A DNA stretch of 64,000 bases from Candidatus Aalborgicola lynettensis (GTDB lineage Bacteria > Pseudomonadota > Gammaproteobacteria > Burkholderiales > Burkholderiaceae_C): contig JADJZE010000021.1 of assembly GCA_016719405.1 (NCBI GenBank), forward strand, positions 1 to 64,000, written 5' to 3'. The position numbers and the translations under genes were made by a program. The notes under the pieces are model-generated. The model was not told where the DNA came from, searched no databases, and saw only the letters and a list, made by a program, of their open reading frames with translations. Every line of letters begins with the position of its first letter. Within the stretch, counting starts at the first letter, position 1. This document shows positions 27,931 to 36,354 of this stretch, piece by piece.

Positions 27931-28536
27931 ATGATGAATTACACGTTTTGGTCTGCCACGATTTTGCTCATCCTGATTACCGATCCGATTGGCAACATTC
28001 CGATTTTTGCCAACGCGCTCCAGCATGTGCCGCCCCAGCGCCGGCCGCGCGTGATCCTGCGCGAGGTCTTGATTGCATTTATCCTGCTGCTCACCTTCAT
28101 GTTTGTGGGCGAAAGTTTCTTGCGGGTGATGAACCTGAGCGAACTGGCGCTGCAGATTGGCGGCGGTGTGATTCTGTTTTTGATTGCGCTGCGCATGGTG
28201 TTTCCGCCCCCCTCAACCACCGAGAGCGAGTTGCTGGAAGAGCCGCTGATCGTGCCGCTGGCGGTGCCCGCCATTGCCGGGCCGTCGGCACTGGCCACGG
28301 TGCTGCTGCTGGTATCGCAACAACCCGAGCGCCGCGTGGAGTGGATTGGCGCCCTGTGTGTGACCATGCTGGTCAGCGCTGTGGTGCTGGTGTCGGCGGA
28401 GCGCATTCAGCGCGTCATCGGCACCCGCCTGGTCACGGCGGTGGAGCGGCTGATGGGCCTGGTGCTGGTGTCGGTGGCCATTGAGATGATGCTGCGCGGC
28501 ATCAAGACCTTTGCGTTGCAGTTGGCGCGCAGTTAA
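27931..28536 (+). CDS. MarC-family integral membrane protein
   Basis: This 201-residue protein has six predicted TM segments, beginning MMNYTFWSATILLILITDPIGNIPIF, the family signature with Asp-Pro-x-Gly-Asn near the N-terminus. A second conserved pattern, PLAVPAIAGPSALATVLLL, lies near residue 110. MarC-family proteins are inner-membrane proteins of unresolved transport function; the old link with multiple antibiotic resistance was not upheld in E. coli. It lies just right of direct repeat B and runs toward the outer-membrane protein gene. Confidence 0.9.
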   Translation: MMNYTFWSATILLILITDPIGNIPIFANALQHVPPQRRPRVILREVLIAFILLLTFMFVGESFLRVMNLSELALQIGGGVILFLIALRMVFPPPSTTESELLEEPLIVPLAVPAIAGPSALATVLLLVSQQPERRVEWIGALCVTMLVSAVVLVSAERIQRVIGTRLVTAVERLMGLVLVSVAIEMMLRGIKTFALQLARS

Positions 28537-28583
28537 ATCGCACCGGTTAGCGGCCTACCCCATCCGAAGAACACCCCCGTTTC

Positions 28584-29199
28584 ATGTCCTGGCCAAGCAC
28601 AATCACCGTTTGGACACAACGCTGCGCGCTCGCCATGCTTGGATGTGCGCTACTGCTTTTGTTGCCGTTCAGCAGCGCAGCCCAAAGCGGCGACTGGTCT
28701 GCGGGGGTGTACGCCGGCCAGTACTACGACACCGAACCCGCGGGTTTTGTGCAGGGCCGCGCCAGCTTTGTCCCGCACCATGTTTGCACTCACGGCCAGC
28801 AAAACGGTGTGGCGCTCGGCCACCTTGCCCCTGAGTCTGGAAATTGATGGCATGGTGGGCATGCAAAGTGGCGTCACTAAACTGGGCGAAGTGGCCATTG
28901 CCCCGGCGCTGCGCTGGAGCGGTTTTGCCTGGAATGACGTCGTGCGCACCAGCGTGCGTGCGGCACCGGTAGGCATCTCGTACACCAGCGCGGTCAGCCC
29001 ACTGGAAACCGGCCCCAGCGGCAACGGTAGCCGTCTGCTCAACTGGTTGTTTTTGGAGGTGGCGTTGTCACGCCCTGCAGACCCGTCGAACGAATTTTTC
29101 ATGCGGCTGCACCACCGCTGCGCGGCCTATGACCTGCTCAACAACTACGGCGCCAACGGGGACGATTTTTTTGCCGTCGGGTTCAGGCGCCGGTTTTAA
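28584..29199 (+). pseudogene. Putative small outer-membrane beta-barrel protein, frameshifted
   Basis: The N-terminus (LAMLGCALLLLLPFSSAAQS) is a clear signal peptide, followed by GDWSAGVYAGQYYD. Near 28782 the frame changes: FVPHH ends in one frame, and FALTASKTVWR continues in another to the end GDDFFAVGFRRRF. The C-terminal Phe and alternating strands suggest an outer-membrane barrel. FMRLHHRCAAYDLLNNYG is reminiscent of the acyloxyacyl-hydrolase/PagL-like group, but I cannot assign catalytic residues. A single small indel separates the halves, so a sequencing error is possible. Confidence 0.6.
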
Positions 29200-29300
29200 G
29201 CCATAACCACGTAAAAAGCCCACGCAGCGTGCGGTGGCCGCTCCCAAAAGAATAGCACTTAGGCCACCACGGCGCGGGGTGCCCCGCATGCGCCTGCGGG

Positions 29301-30323
29301 CTACGCGGCTGGCGCCACCACTTCCTGCGCAATGGCGCCAAACACGCTGTGCCCAGCGGGCGTTTCCATATCGATGCGAATGGTGTCGCCGTACTGCAGG
29401 TACGCGGTGCGGGCTGCGCCGTCTTGCAGCGTTTCCATGGCGCGCTTTTCGGCGATGCTGTGGTAGCCGTTGGGCCAGTCGGTGCGGGCCTTGGCGCCCG
29501 TGCCTTTGGTCACGCCCAGGTTGCTGACCGGGCCCGAGCCGATGATGGCGCCCGCACGCAGCCCCCGGGTTTTGGCGGCATAGGCCATGAGCTGCCCAAA
29601 GTGGAAAGCCATGTCGGCCCCGGCATCACACCCACCGACCTTGCGGCCATTCCAGCTGCTTTGCAGAGGCAGTTGCACCCGGCCACGCGACCAGGCGTCG
29701 CCCAGCTCGTCGGGCGTCACCGCCACGGGCGAACACGCCGTGGCGGGTTTGCTGTGCAGCCAGCCGAATGCATCGCACGGCTCCACGGGGGTCAGGTGGC
29801 GCAGGGTCACGCTATTGACCAGCATGAGCAGGCGCACGCCGTCGAGCGCGCGCTCAGGGGTGCAGCCCATGGGGATGTCGCCACTGACCACCGCCACACC
29901 GGCACCAAAATCGACACCAAAGTCGGCACTGGCACACACAATGGGGTCGCAGGGGCCGAGCAAGGCGTCGCTGCTGCCCTGGGCCATCAAAGGCGCCCGG
30001 CGCAAACTCTCGGGTAGTTCGCTGCCGCGTGCCTGGTACTGCAGTTCCACATGGTTGACATAGGCGGCGCTCTCAAGCCATGGGTAGGCGCGCGGCAGCG
30101 GGGCCATGCACTGTGCAGGGTCAAACGGGAAGGCGTGGCGTGCGCGCCCGTGGTTGAGCGCGTCGTACACATCCTGCAATTGGGGCGCCAGGTAGTTCCA
30201 ATCGTCCAGCACCGGTTGCAGGCGGTTGGCAATGTGGGAGGCGTAGTGGGCCTGGCTCAGGTCGCGTGAGACCACCACCAGCTGGCCATCGCGCGAGCCG
30301 TCTTTGTAAGTTGCGAGTTTCAT
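29301..30323 (-). CDS. Fumarylacetoacetate hydrolase-family protein
   Basis: This 340-residue protein starts at ATG 30323 (MKLATYKDGSRDGQLVVVS). The N-terminal small domain is followed by the FAH barrel with FGVDFGAGVAVVSGDIPMG, HSKPATACSPVAVTPDELG and TRGLRAGAIIGSGPVSN. Family members hydrolyse C–C bonds of beta-diketo acids or perform related hydratase and decarboxylase steps using a divalent metal. Adjacent genes are not tyrosine-degradation genes, so the exact substrate is open; homologues in this group are often annotated as 2-keto-4-pentenoate hydratase-like. Confidence 0.88.
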   Translation of the reverse strand: MKLATYKDGSRDGQLVVVSRDLSQAHYASHIANRLQPVLDDWNYLAPQLQDVYDALNHGRARHAFPFDPAQCMAPLPRAYPWLESAAYVNHVELQYQARGSELPESLRRAPLMAQGSSDALLGPCDPIVCASADFGVDFGAGVAVVSGDIPMGCTPERALDGVRLLMLVNSVTLRHLTPVEPCDAFGWLHSKPATACSPVAVTPDELGDAWSRGRVQLPLQSSWNGRKVGGCDAGADMAFHFGQLMAYAAKTRGLRAGAIIGSGPVSNLGVTKGTGAKARTDWPNGYHSIAEKRAMETLQDGAARTAYLQYGDTIRIDMETPAGHSVFGAIAQEVVAPAA

Positions 30324-30394
30324 GGCGGAATTGTCGCTCTGAATTACACTGCCAACGTTCATTCAGGGGCCGCTTGTGTGAACCCCTACCCTCT

Positions 30395-31537
30395 ATGTGC
30401 TCTACCCGCCCAGCTCCCTTGCCGTTGAAAAACCCGTCGGACCGTCCGCCGGTGCGCCTGCTGTCGGCCATCACACTGGGGGTGCTGCTGGGGCACTGGG
30501 CGGTGCTGTCGGGTGCCCCGCTGTCGCTGGCACTGCCCAACACACCGGACGCCACTCCCGCGCTGGGATTTACCACCCGCACCCTGCCCCCGCCGGCTGC
30601 AGTACCCACCGCGGCGGTGCCTGTGCGTCCGCGCAAGCATCAGCCCACCCCACCCGCCCCCCAAGCCGCCCCTGCGGTCGAAGTGCCCGCAGAAGGCCTG
30701 GCGACGACCGCCGTGGCTGCAGACAGCAATCCGTCCCCAGTCGACAGCGCCCCCCCGCAGGACGACACCACCTCCGCACTGGCAGCAGCCAACACAGCCC
30801 ACGCAAGCAAGCAACCCGATTCCGCAGAAACCGGCGCGGCGCCGCAGACCACCGCGGCCGCGGCAGAGCCGCCAGCCGCAGAGCCCCCCCCGCCAACCTA
30901 CCGTTTCCCGGCACCGGTGCGCCTGAAATTCGAAGTGCGGGGCAAGGAGAGGGGTTTTCCATTTTTTGCCAATGGCGACTTGCTGTGGCAACACGACGGC
31001 GCGCACTACGATGCACGGTATGAGATCAGCATCTTCTTGCTAGGCAAGGTGTCGCAAACCAGCACCGGCCAGCTCACACCCCAGGGGTTGGAGCCGCGGC
31101 GCTTTGGCGACAAACGCCGCAGCGAAGTGGCGGCCCATTTTGAGCGCACCAAGGGCAAGGTGACCTTTAGCGCCAACACGCCCGATGTGCCGCTGCAGCC
31201 CGGCGCCCAGGACAACCTGAGTGGCTGGATACACATGGCGTCTTTGTTCGCGGGGGCGTCGGGCCAGTTGCCAGCCGGTACCCAGGTGCCGTTTTTATCG
31301 GTGGGCCCACGCTCTGCCGAAACCTGGACCTTGACGGTTGGCGAACTGGAAAAACTGACATTACCGGGCGGCGAGGTGAGCGCTATTCATGTGGTTCGCA
31401 CCTCTTCCAACGCCAACGATGGCCGGGCCGATGTGTGGTTTGCGCCCAGCATGGACTACATGCCGGTGCGCATTTTGGTGACCTGGGCCGAAGACCATCT
31501 TGCCGACCAGCAATGGGTTGGCACCGAAAAACCTTAA
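30395..31537 (+). CDS. DUF3108-family exported protein
   Basis: This 380-residue protein starts at ATG 30395 (MCSTRPAPLPLKN). One N-terminal hydrophobic helix (LLSAITLGVLLGHWAVLSG) is followed by a long Pro/Ala/Thr-rich low-complexity linker (residues about 55–170). The C-terminal globular domain (YRFPAPVRLKFEVRGKERG; YEISIFLLGKVSQTSTGQL; DNLSGWIHMASLFAG; DVWFAPSMDYMPVRI) is DUF3108. The layout suggests an envelope protein anchored in the inner membrane and spanning the periplasm. Molecular role unknown. It is divergent from the FAH-family gene. Confidence 0.8.
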   Translation: MCSTRPAPLPLKNPSDRPPVRLLSAITLGVLLGHWAVLSGAPLSLALPNTPDATPALGFTTRTLPPPAAVPTAAVPVRPRKHQPTPPAPQAAPAVEVPAEGLATTAVAADSNPSPVDSAPPQDDTTSALAAANTAHASKQPDSAETGAAPQTTAAAAEPPAAEPPPPTYRFPAPVRLKFEVRGKERGFPFFANGDLLWQHDGAHYDARYEISIFLLGKVSQTSTGQLTPQGLEPRRFGDKRRSEVAAHFERTKGKVTFSANTPDVPLQPGAQDNLSGWIHMASLFAGASGQLPAGTQVPFLSVGPRSAETWTLTVGELEKLTLPGGEVSAIHVVRTSSNANDGRADVWFAPSMDYMPVRILVTWAEDHLADQQWVGTEKP

Positions 31538-31604
31538 GGACGCGGCCCTTGAATTGGCCCAAAGCGTTACCACTTGCGATAGAAGTTCTATCATCTACTC
31601 CACT

Positions 31605-31916
31605 ATGCAAACGCTTTACGACTCCGAAACCTATTCTGTAACCCATATGCTGGCCAATGCCGGCGCAGATGGCAAAACGGCGTTGGGCACCGTGCAAACC
31701 GTGCAATACCCACTGGGTGTGCCGATGCTGGCACGCCACGGGTTTGAGATTGTCGACAAGCGCACCGGCAAAGAGGTGTACCTCGATGGCTCGTGGGCCG
31801 AACTGTTCCAGCAGCACATTACCGCCTGGCAGGTCAACACCCCCACCCAGGAAGAAGTGGAAGAAACCCTGGAGCAATACGCCGAACTGGCGCAAAACCC
31901 GGTCGTCGTGCATTAA
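31605..31916 (+). CDS. DUF3567-family protein
   Basis: This 103-residue protein starts at ATG 31605 (MQTLYDSETYSVTHML), as in DUF3567 proteins of Burkholderiales. PMLARHGFEIVDKRTGKEVYLDGSWAELFQ is the conserved middle, and the C-terminus is acidic (TQEEVEETLEQYAEL). The longer open frame from 31500 overlaps the DUF3108 gene and is rejected. No enzymatic motif is visible and the function is unknown. It precedes the DksA-like gene by about 80 bases. Confidence 0.85.
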   Translation: MQTLYDSETYSVTHMLANAGADGKTALGTVQTVQYPLGVPMLARHGFEIVDKRTGKEVYLDGSWAELFQQHITAWQVNTPTQEEVEETLEQYAELAQNPVVVH

Positions 31917-31997
31917 GCACCCACCTGCGTTGACATGGGTCAACGACAAGGGCAACGGCGGGGCGCATCATGGCTTCAAGTAACAGGAGCTGAGACC

Positions 31998-32366
31998 ATG
32001 CAAACCCAACAGACCACCCCTTACAAAGAGCAGTTGCTCGGCATGCGCCGCGCCTTGCTGGCCCAGATTGCCGAGCAGCGTGGCGGTATTGTTGGCCGTG
32101 CCGAAGTGGCCGCCGCGCACTTTGGCCACCCCGAAGATTCCAGCGCCCAACTGGCCACCGAGCGCGAAGTGGAATTTGCGCTGGGTGAGCACGAAACCGC
32201 CGAGCTGCAGGCTATCGACAACGCGCTGCAGCGCATTGAGGCCGGCACCTATGGTGAGTGCACCGATTGCGGCGTGCACATTCCTGAAGCACGGCTACAC
32301 GCCGCACCGGAAACCCACCGCTGCATCACCTGCCAGGAAAAAACGGAACACCACCGCCCTGCCTGA
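31998..32366 (+). CDS. TraR/DksA-family zinc-finger protein
   Basis: This 122-residue protein starts at ATG 31998 with AGGAGC upstream. The N-terminal helical coiled coil (residues about 8–80) is followed by a C-terminal zinc finger, CTDCGVH...HRCITCQ (C-x2-C...C-x2-C). It is shorter than E. coli DksA and closer to the short TraR/YbiI-type proteins, which can enter the RNA polymerase secondary channel. Whether it has DksA activity with ppGpp cannot be judged from the sequence. It sits between DUF3567 and a small ribosome-related gene. Confidence 0.85.
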   Translation: MQTQQTTPYKEQLLGMRRALLAQIAEQRGGIVGRAEVAAAHFGHPEDSSAQLATEREVEFALGEHETAELQAIDNALQRIEAGTYGECTDCGVHIPEARLHAAPETHRCITCQEKTEHHRPA

Positions 32367-32411
32367 GACCGCTATTTTTTGTTTTTTAACCCCTCTGAAA
32401 GAAAGTAAACC

Positions 32412-32786
32412 ATGACCACTTTTCACGCCGTTGTATGGATGGACCACTCCGAAGCCCACGTGGTGATGTTTGACCGCGACCATGTCGAAGCGCAAAAAAT
32501 CAAATCGCGCAGCCACCACAAACACCAGGGCAAGGGCGATGACAACAGCGTCTTCTTCGCCGACGTGGCCAAGGCACTGGTGGGCACCCGCGAGGTGCTG
32601 CTCACCGGTCCCGGCCTGGCGCGCAACCAGTTCCGCGAATGGTGCACCGGCCACATGGTGGCGGTGGCGGCCAATATTGTGGACAGCATCAGTGCCGACC
32701 ACCCCACCGACGCCCAACTGGTGGCCCAGGCACGCCAGTATTTCAAGAAGTTTGACAACATGGCGGCCGACCCCTCCATGGCCTGA
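32412..32786 (+). CDS. Small protein resembling 'translational machinery protein' family (eRF1-like fold)
   Basis: This 124-residue protein starts MTTFHAVVWMDHSEAHVVMFD, has a His/Lys-rich loop (SRSHHKHQGKG), then VFFADVAKALVGTREVLLTGPGLARNQFREW and DHPTDAQLVAQARQYF. This resembles a proteobacterial family annotated as translational machinery proteins, related to the C-terminal fold of eRF1-like host-attachment proteins. Function is unproven; stress-linked ribosome association is the usual suggestion. It lies 45 bases after the DksA-like gene and may be co-transcribed with it. Confidence 0.65.
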   Translation: MTTFHAVVWMDHSEAHVVMFDRDHVEAQKIKSRSHHKHQGKGDDNSVFFADVAKALVGTREVLLTGPGLARNQFREWCTGHMVAVAANIVDSISADHPTDAQLVAQARQYFKKFDNMAADPSMA

Positions 32787-32827
32787 ACGCTCTGCCGTGT
32801 TCATGGGGCTGCGACAATAGCGCCACT

Positions 32828-33676
32828 ATGAACACCACCTATATCCTGACCTTTTCGTGCCCGGACCGCTTGGGTCTGGTGCACGCCGTCTCTGGCTTTC
32901 TGCTGGAGCGCGGTGGCAACATTGAAGAAGCCGCCCAGTACAACGACCCCGACACGGGTTTGTTCTTCATGCGGGTGCGCTTTCAGTGCAGCCAGCTCAC
33001 CCATTCGGATTTACGCGCCCAACTGGGTTTTTTCGCCCAGCCCTTTGGCATGCAATGGAGTTTGCACGCCATGGCCCAGGCCATGCCCACGGTGCTGCTG
33101 GTCAGCAAAGAAGGCCATTGCCTCAACGACCTGCTGTTTCGCTGGAAGAGCGGGCTGCTGCCGGTGGACATCCGCGCCATCATCTCCAACCACCGCGATT
33201 TTTACCAGTTAGCGGCCAGCTACAACGTGCCGTTTCACCATATTCCGGTTACCGCCGCCACCAAGGCGCAGGCCGAGGCGCGGCAGTTTGAAATTATGGA
33301 AGCCGAGGGTGCCGAGCTGGTGGTGCTGGCGCGCTACATGCAAATCTTGAGCGACGACTTCTGCACCAAGTTAGCCGGGCGCGCCATCAACATTCACCAC
33401 TCGTTTTTGCCCAGCTTCAAAGGCGCCAAGCCCTATTACCAGGCACATGACCGGGGTGTGAAGCTGATTGGCGCCACCGCGCACTACGTGACCGCCGACC
33501 TGGACGAAGGCCCCATCATCGAGCAGGACGTGGCCCGCGTGGACCATAGTAAAACGGTGGAACACCTCACCACTCTAGGCCGCGACACCGAAAGCCAGGT
33601 GCTGGCCCGTGCCGTGTTGTGGCACAGCGAGCACCGGGTGCTCGTGAACGGCCACCGCACGGTTATTTTTAAGTAG
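32828..33676 (+). CDS. purU: Formyltetrahydrofolate deformylase
   Basis: This 282-residue enzyme hydrolyses 10-formyl-THF to formate and THF, balancing one-carbon pools. The N-terminal ACT domain (residues about 4–80, TFSCPDRLGLVHAVSGFL) is followed by a formyltransferase-type catalytic domain. The Asn–His–Asp triad appears as INIHHSFLPSF (N188, H190) and TADLDEGP (D226). KGAKPYYQAHDRGVKLIG is typical of PurU. Length matches the family. It stands alone, convergent with psd. Confidence 0.96.
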   Translation: MNTTYILTFSCPDRLGLVHAVSGFLLERGGNIEEAAQYNDPDTGLFFMRVRFQCSQLTHSDLRAQLGFFAQPFGMQWSLHAMAQAMPTVLLVSKEGHCLNDLLFRWKSGLLPVDIRAIISNHRDFYQLAASYNVPFHHIPVTAATKAQAEARQFEIMEAEGAELVVLARYMQILSDDFCTKLAGRAINIHHSFLPSFKGAKPYYQAHDRGVKLIGATAHYVTADLDEGPIIEQDVARVDHSKTVEHLTTLGRDTESQVLARAVLWHSEHRVLVNGHRTVIFK

Positions 33677-33714
33677 TTGCAGGCCCAGACGCGGCTCATG
33701 CCGCAGGTGCCGCT

Positions 33715-34563
33715 TTATCCGGCCGCATCCGCCATTTTTTCACCCAGGCGCACGGGCTGGGCGGCCAACCACTTCGGGTTGAAGGTGATAGAGCCCGCCG
33801 GAAACAGCATCACCACGGTGGAGCCCAGCATAAAGCGGCCCATCTCGGCACCCTGGGCCAAATCGACCTTGCCGTCCACATACCGCCATTCGTTGATTTG
33901 ACCGCTACGGGGCGGGTTCACCACGCCGTGCCAGGTGGTGGCCATGCTGCCCACAATGGTGGCCCCCACCAGCACCAGCACCAGCGGGCCATGGGCGGTG
34001 TCAAACACACACACCACGCGCTCATTGCGGGCAAACAGGCCCGGCACGCCGCGCGCGGTGGTGGGGTTGACCGAGAACAGGTCGCCCGGCACATAAATCA
34101 TGCGCGTCAAGGTGCCTGCCACGGGCATGTGGATGCGGTGGTAGTCCTTGGGGCTGAGGTAGATGGTGGCGAATTCACCTTCCTCAAACTGCGCCGCCAG
34201 CGCGGCATCACCACCCACCAGTGCGGTGGTGGTGTAGGCGTGGCCCTTGGCCTGGAATATCTGGTCTTTTTCGATACGGCCAAACTGGCTGATGGCACCG
34301 TCCACCGGGCAGATGTAATCGGCCTGCGCCAAGGGGCGGGCACCGGTTTTGAGGGGGCGGGTAAAAAATTCATTGAAAGTGGCGTAGCTCGACAAATCGG
34401 GGTTGGCGGCCTCGGCCATATTGACCTGGTAACGCTTGACAAACCATTCGATCAGCCCGGTGGTCCATTGGCCGCCCCTTGCACTGGCGATTTTGCCGGC
34501 CAACACGGTGAGTGCTTTTTTGGGCAAGAGATACTGCGGCAGAACCGCGAGAGAGTCAGACAT
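33715..34563 (-). CDS. psd: Phosphatidylserine decarboxylase proenzyme
   Basis: This 282-residue enzyme starts at ATG 34563 (MSDSLAVLPQYLLPKKAL). It decarboxylates phosphatidylserine to phosphatidylethanolamine at the inner membrane. The self-cleavage site LGST lies in RFMLGSTVVMLFP near residue 252; cleavage creates the pyruvoyl group. PVDGAISQFG, YLSPKDYHRIHMPV and FARNERVVCVFDT are conserved family segments supplying the charge-relay Asp and His. It is divergent from glcD. No pssA lies beside it. Confidence 0.96.
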   Translation of the reverse strand: MSDSLAVLPQYLLPKKALTVLAGKIASARGGQWTTGLIEWFVKRYQVNMAEAANPDLSSYATFNEFFTRPLKTGARPLAQADYICPVDGAISQFGRIEKDQIFQAKGHAYTTTALVGGDAALAAQFEEGEFATIYLSPKDYHRIHMPVAGTLTRMIYVPGDLFSVNPTTARGVPGLFARNERVVCVFDTAHGPLVLVLVGATIVGSMATTWHGVVNPPRSGQINEWRYVDGKVDLAQGAEMGRFMLGSTVVMLFPAGSITFNPKWLAAQPVRLGEKMADAAG

Positions 34564-34794
34564 GGCAGTTCCCGTGTGGATGCGTTGACACAGACGGACG
34601 AAAGGCCCCGCCCGCCCAAGAGACGGTGTACAGCCTCTCAGGCGGTAAATTATAGAGAGCACCGCTCGGCGCAGCCTGCGAGCCACAGACCGAAAACCAC
34701 GTACCCAGCCGCCCCGCTCCAAGCCCGGTCGCCGCACTTTTGCCGTACAGTGCCACCTTGCACCCGTCCTTTCTGCCCCCAATACCCCCCACCC

Positions 34795-36294
34795 ATGCGC
34801 TGCGCCCCCGCCAACACCACTGAAACGCTATCAAAACAGGAGCTGCTTGCGCTGGTGGTACGTGCGCTGGAGCCTCTTTTGCCACCCCATGCGCTGCTGT
34901 ACCAGACGGAGGACACCACACCCTACGAATGCGACGGCCTGACCGCCTACCGCCAGCGCCCGCTGGTGGTGGCATTGCCGGAAACTACGGAGCAGGCAGC
35001 CGCCATCCTGCACACCTGCCACCGCCTGGGCGTGCCGGTGGTGGCGCGTGGCGCAGGCACCGGCCTGTCGGGCGGGGCCATGCCCCACGCCAGGGGCGTC
35101 ACCCTGTCGCTGGCCAAATTCAACCAGATTCTCAACGTGGACCCACGCAGCCGCACGGCAGTGGTGCAGTGCGGGGTGCGCAACCTGGCCATCAGCGAGG
35201 CGGCAGCGCCCCTGGGCCTGTACTACGCGCCCGACCCCTCCAGCCAGATTGCCTGCACCATAGGCGGCAACGTGGCCGAAAACTCCGGCGGTGTGCACTG
35301 CCTCAAATACGGCCTGACCCTGCACAACGTACTGAAAGTGCGCGGCCTGACCATGGAAGGCGAGCCCATTACCTTCGGCAGCGACGCGCTGGATACGCCC
35401 GGCTACGACCTGATGAGTGTGGTGGTGGGCAGCGAGGGCATGCTGGCCGTCATTCTGGAAGTCACCGTCAAGCTGGTGCCCAAGCCGCAGCTGGCGCGCT
35501 GCATCATGGCCAGCTTTAACGACATCCGCAAAGCGGGCGATGCCGTGGCGGCGGTGATTGCAGCGGGCATCATCCCCGCCGGGCTGGAGATGCTGGACAA
35601 ACCCATGACCGCCGCCGTGGAAGACTATGTGCACGCGGGCTACGACCTGACAGCCGAGGCCATTTTGCTGTGCGAGAGTGACGGCACTCCCGAAGAGGTA
35701 GAAGAAGAAATTGGCCGCATGGCCGAGGTGCTGCGCACCAGCGGTGCCACCGCCCTGGCCGTGAGCCGCGACGAAGCCGAGCGCCTGAAATTCTGGAGCG
35801 GGCGCAAAAATGCCTTTCCCGCCAGCGGGCGCATCAGCCCGGACTACATGTGCATGGACAGCACCATTCCGCGCAAACGCCTGGCCGACATGCTGCTGGC
35901 GATCCAGGAGATGGAAAAGAAGTACCGGCTGCGCTGCGCCAACGTGTTCCACGCCGGCGACGGCAATCTGCACCCCCTGATCCTGTTTGACGCCAACGAT
36001 GCCGACCAACTGCGCCGCTGCGAGTTGTTTGGCGCCGACATTCTGGAGACCAGCGTGGCGATGGGCGGCACGGTGACGGGGGAACACGGCGTGGGGGTGG
36101 AAAAACTGGGCAGCATGTGTGTGCAGTTCAGCATGGAGGAAAACGCGCAGATGTACGCTGTCAAACAGGCCTTTGACCCGCGCGAGCTGCTCAACCCCGG
36201 CAAGGCCATCCCCACCCCACAGCGCTGCGCCGAATTCGGCAAGATGCTGGTGCGCGGCGGGCAGATCAAGCACCCGGAACTGGAGCGGTTTTAA
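34795..36294 (+). CDS. glcD: FAD-linked oxidase, glycolate oxidase subunit GlcD-like
   Basis: This 499-residue protein starts at ATG 34795. The FAD-binding PCMH domain has PETTEQAAAIL, VVARGAGTGLSGGAMP and CTIGGNVAENSGG; the C-terminal FAD-oxidase domain has FHAGDGNLHPLILFD and GTVTGEHGVGVEKLG, as in GlcD. It would oxidise glycolate or a similar 2-hydroxy acid. GlcE and GlcF, its usual partners, are missing here and an hsdM relic follows instead. Codons 12–25 coincide with a copy of the dispersed repeat. glcB at 58.6 kb could use the glyoxylate formed. Confidence 0.88.
   Translation: MRCAPANTTETLSKQELLALVVRALEPLLPPHALLYQTEDTTPYECDGLTAYRQRPLVVALPETTEQAAAILHTCHRLGVPVVARGAGTGLSGGAMPHARGVTLSLAKFNQILNVDPRSRTAVVQCGVRNLAISEAAAPLGLYYAPDPSSQIACTIGGNVAENSGGVHCLKYGLTLHNVLKVRGLTMEGEPITFGSDALDTPGYDLMSVVVGSEGMLAVILEVTVKLVPKPQLARCIMASFNDIRKAGDAVAAVIAAGIIPAGLEMLDKPMTAAVEDYVHAGYDLTAEAILLCESDGTPEEVEEEIGRMAEVLRTSGATALAVSRDEAERLKFWSGRKNAFPASGRISPDYMCMDSTIPRKRLADMLLAIQEMEKKYRLRCANVFHAGDGNLHPLILFDANDADQLRRCELFGADILETSVAMGGTVTGEHGVGVEKLGSMCVQFSMEENAQMYAVKQAFDPRELLNPGKAIPTPQRCAEFGKMLVRGGQIKHPELERF
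34827..34870 (+). repeat. Dispersed repeat remnant within glcD
   Basis: GCTATCAAAACAGGAGCTGC is followed by TTGCGCTGGTGGTACGTGCGC, matching the forward order of the family. It is read as LSKQELLALVVRA in GlcD. Confidence 0.6.
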
Positions 36295-36308
36295 GGCATC
36301 AAAACCGG

Positions 36309-36354
36309 CTGCAGCGCACGTGGAACGTGCGCAGGCAGCTATTTATTCAATAGC
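36309..36354 (-). repeat. Dispersed palindromic repeat, copy 8
   Basis: CTGCAGCGCACGTGGAACGTGCGCAGGCAGC, then TATTTATTCAATAGC, between the glcD stop and the hsdM relic. Confidence 0.8.

Noticed and set aside
27603..27932. Open frame of 109 codons over the repeat array
   Set aside because: Covers the 23-bp repeats and direct repeat B; no family resemblance or start context.
33898..34794. N-terminal 299-codon extension of glcD
   Set aside because: It is antisense to psd; homologues begin near 34795.
34831..36273. A 480-codon open frame opposite glcD
   Set aside because: Same reason: His/Gln/Val-rich antisense translation of a conserved gene.
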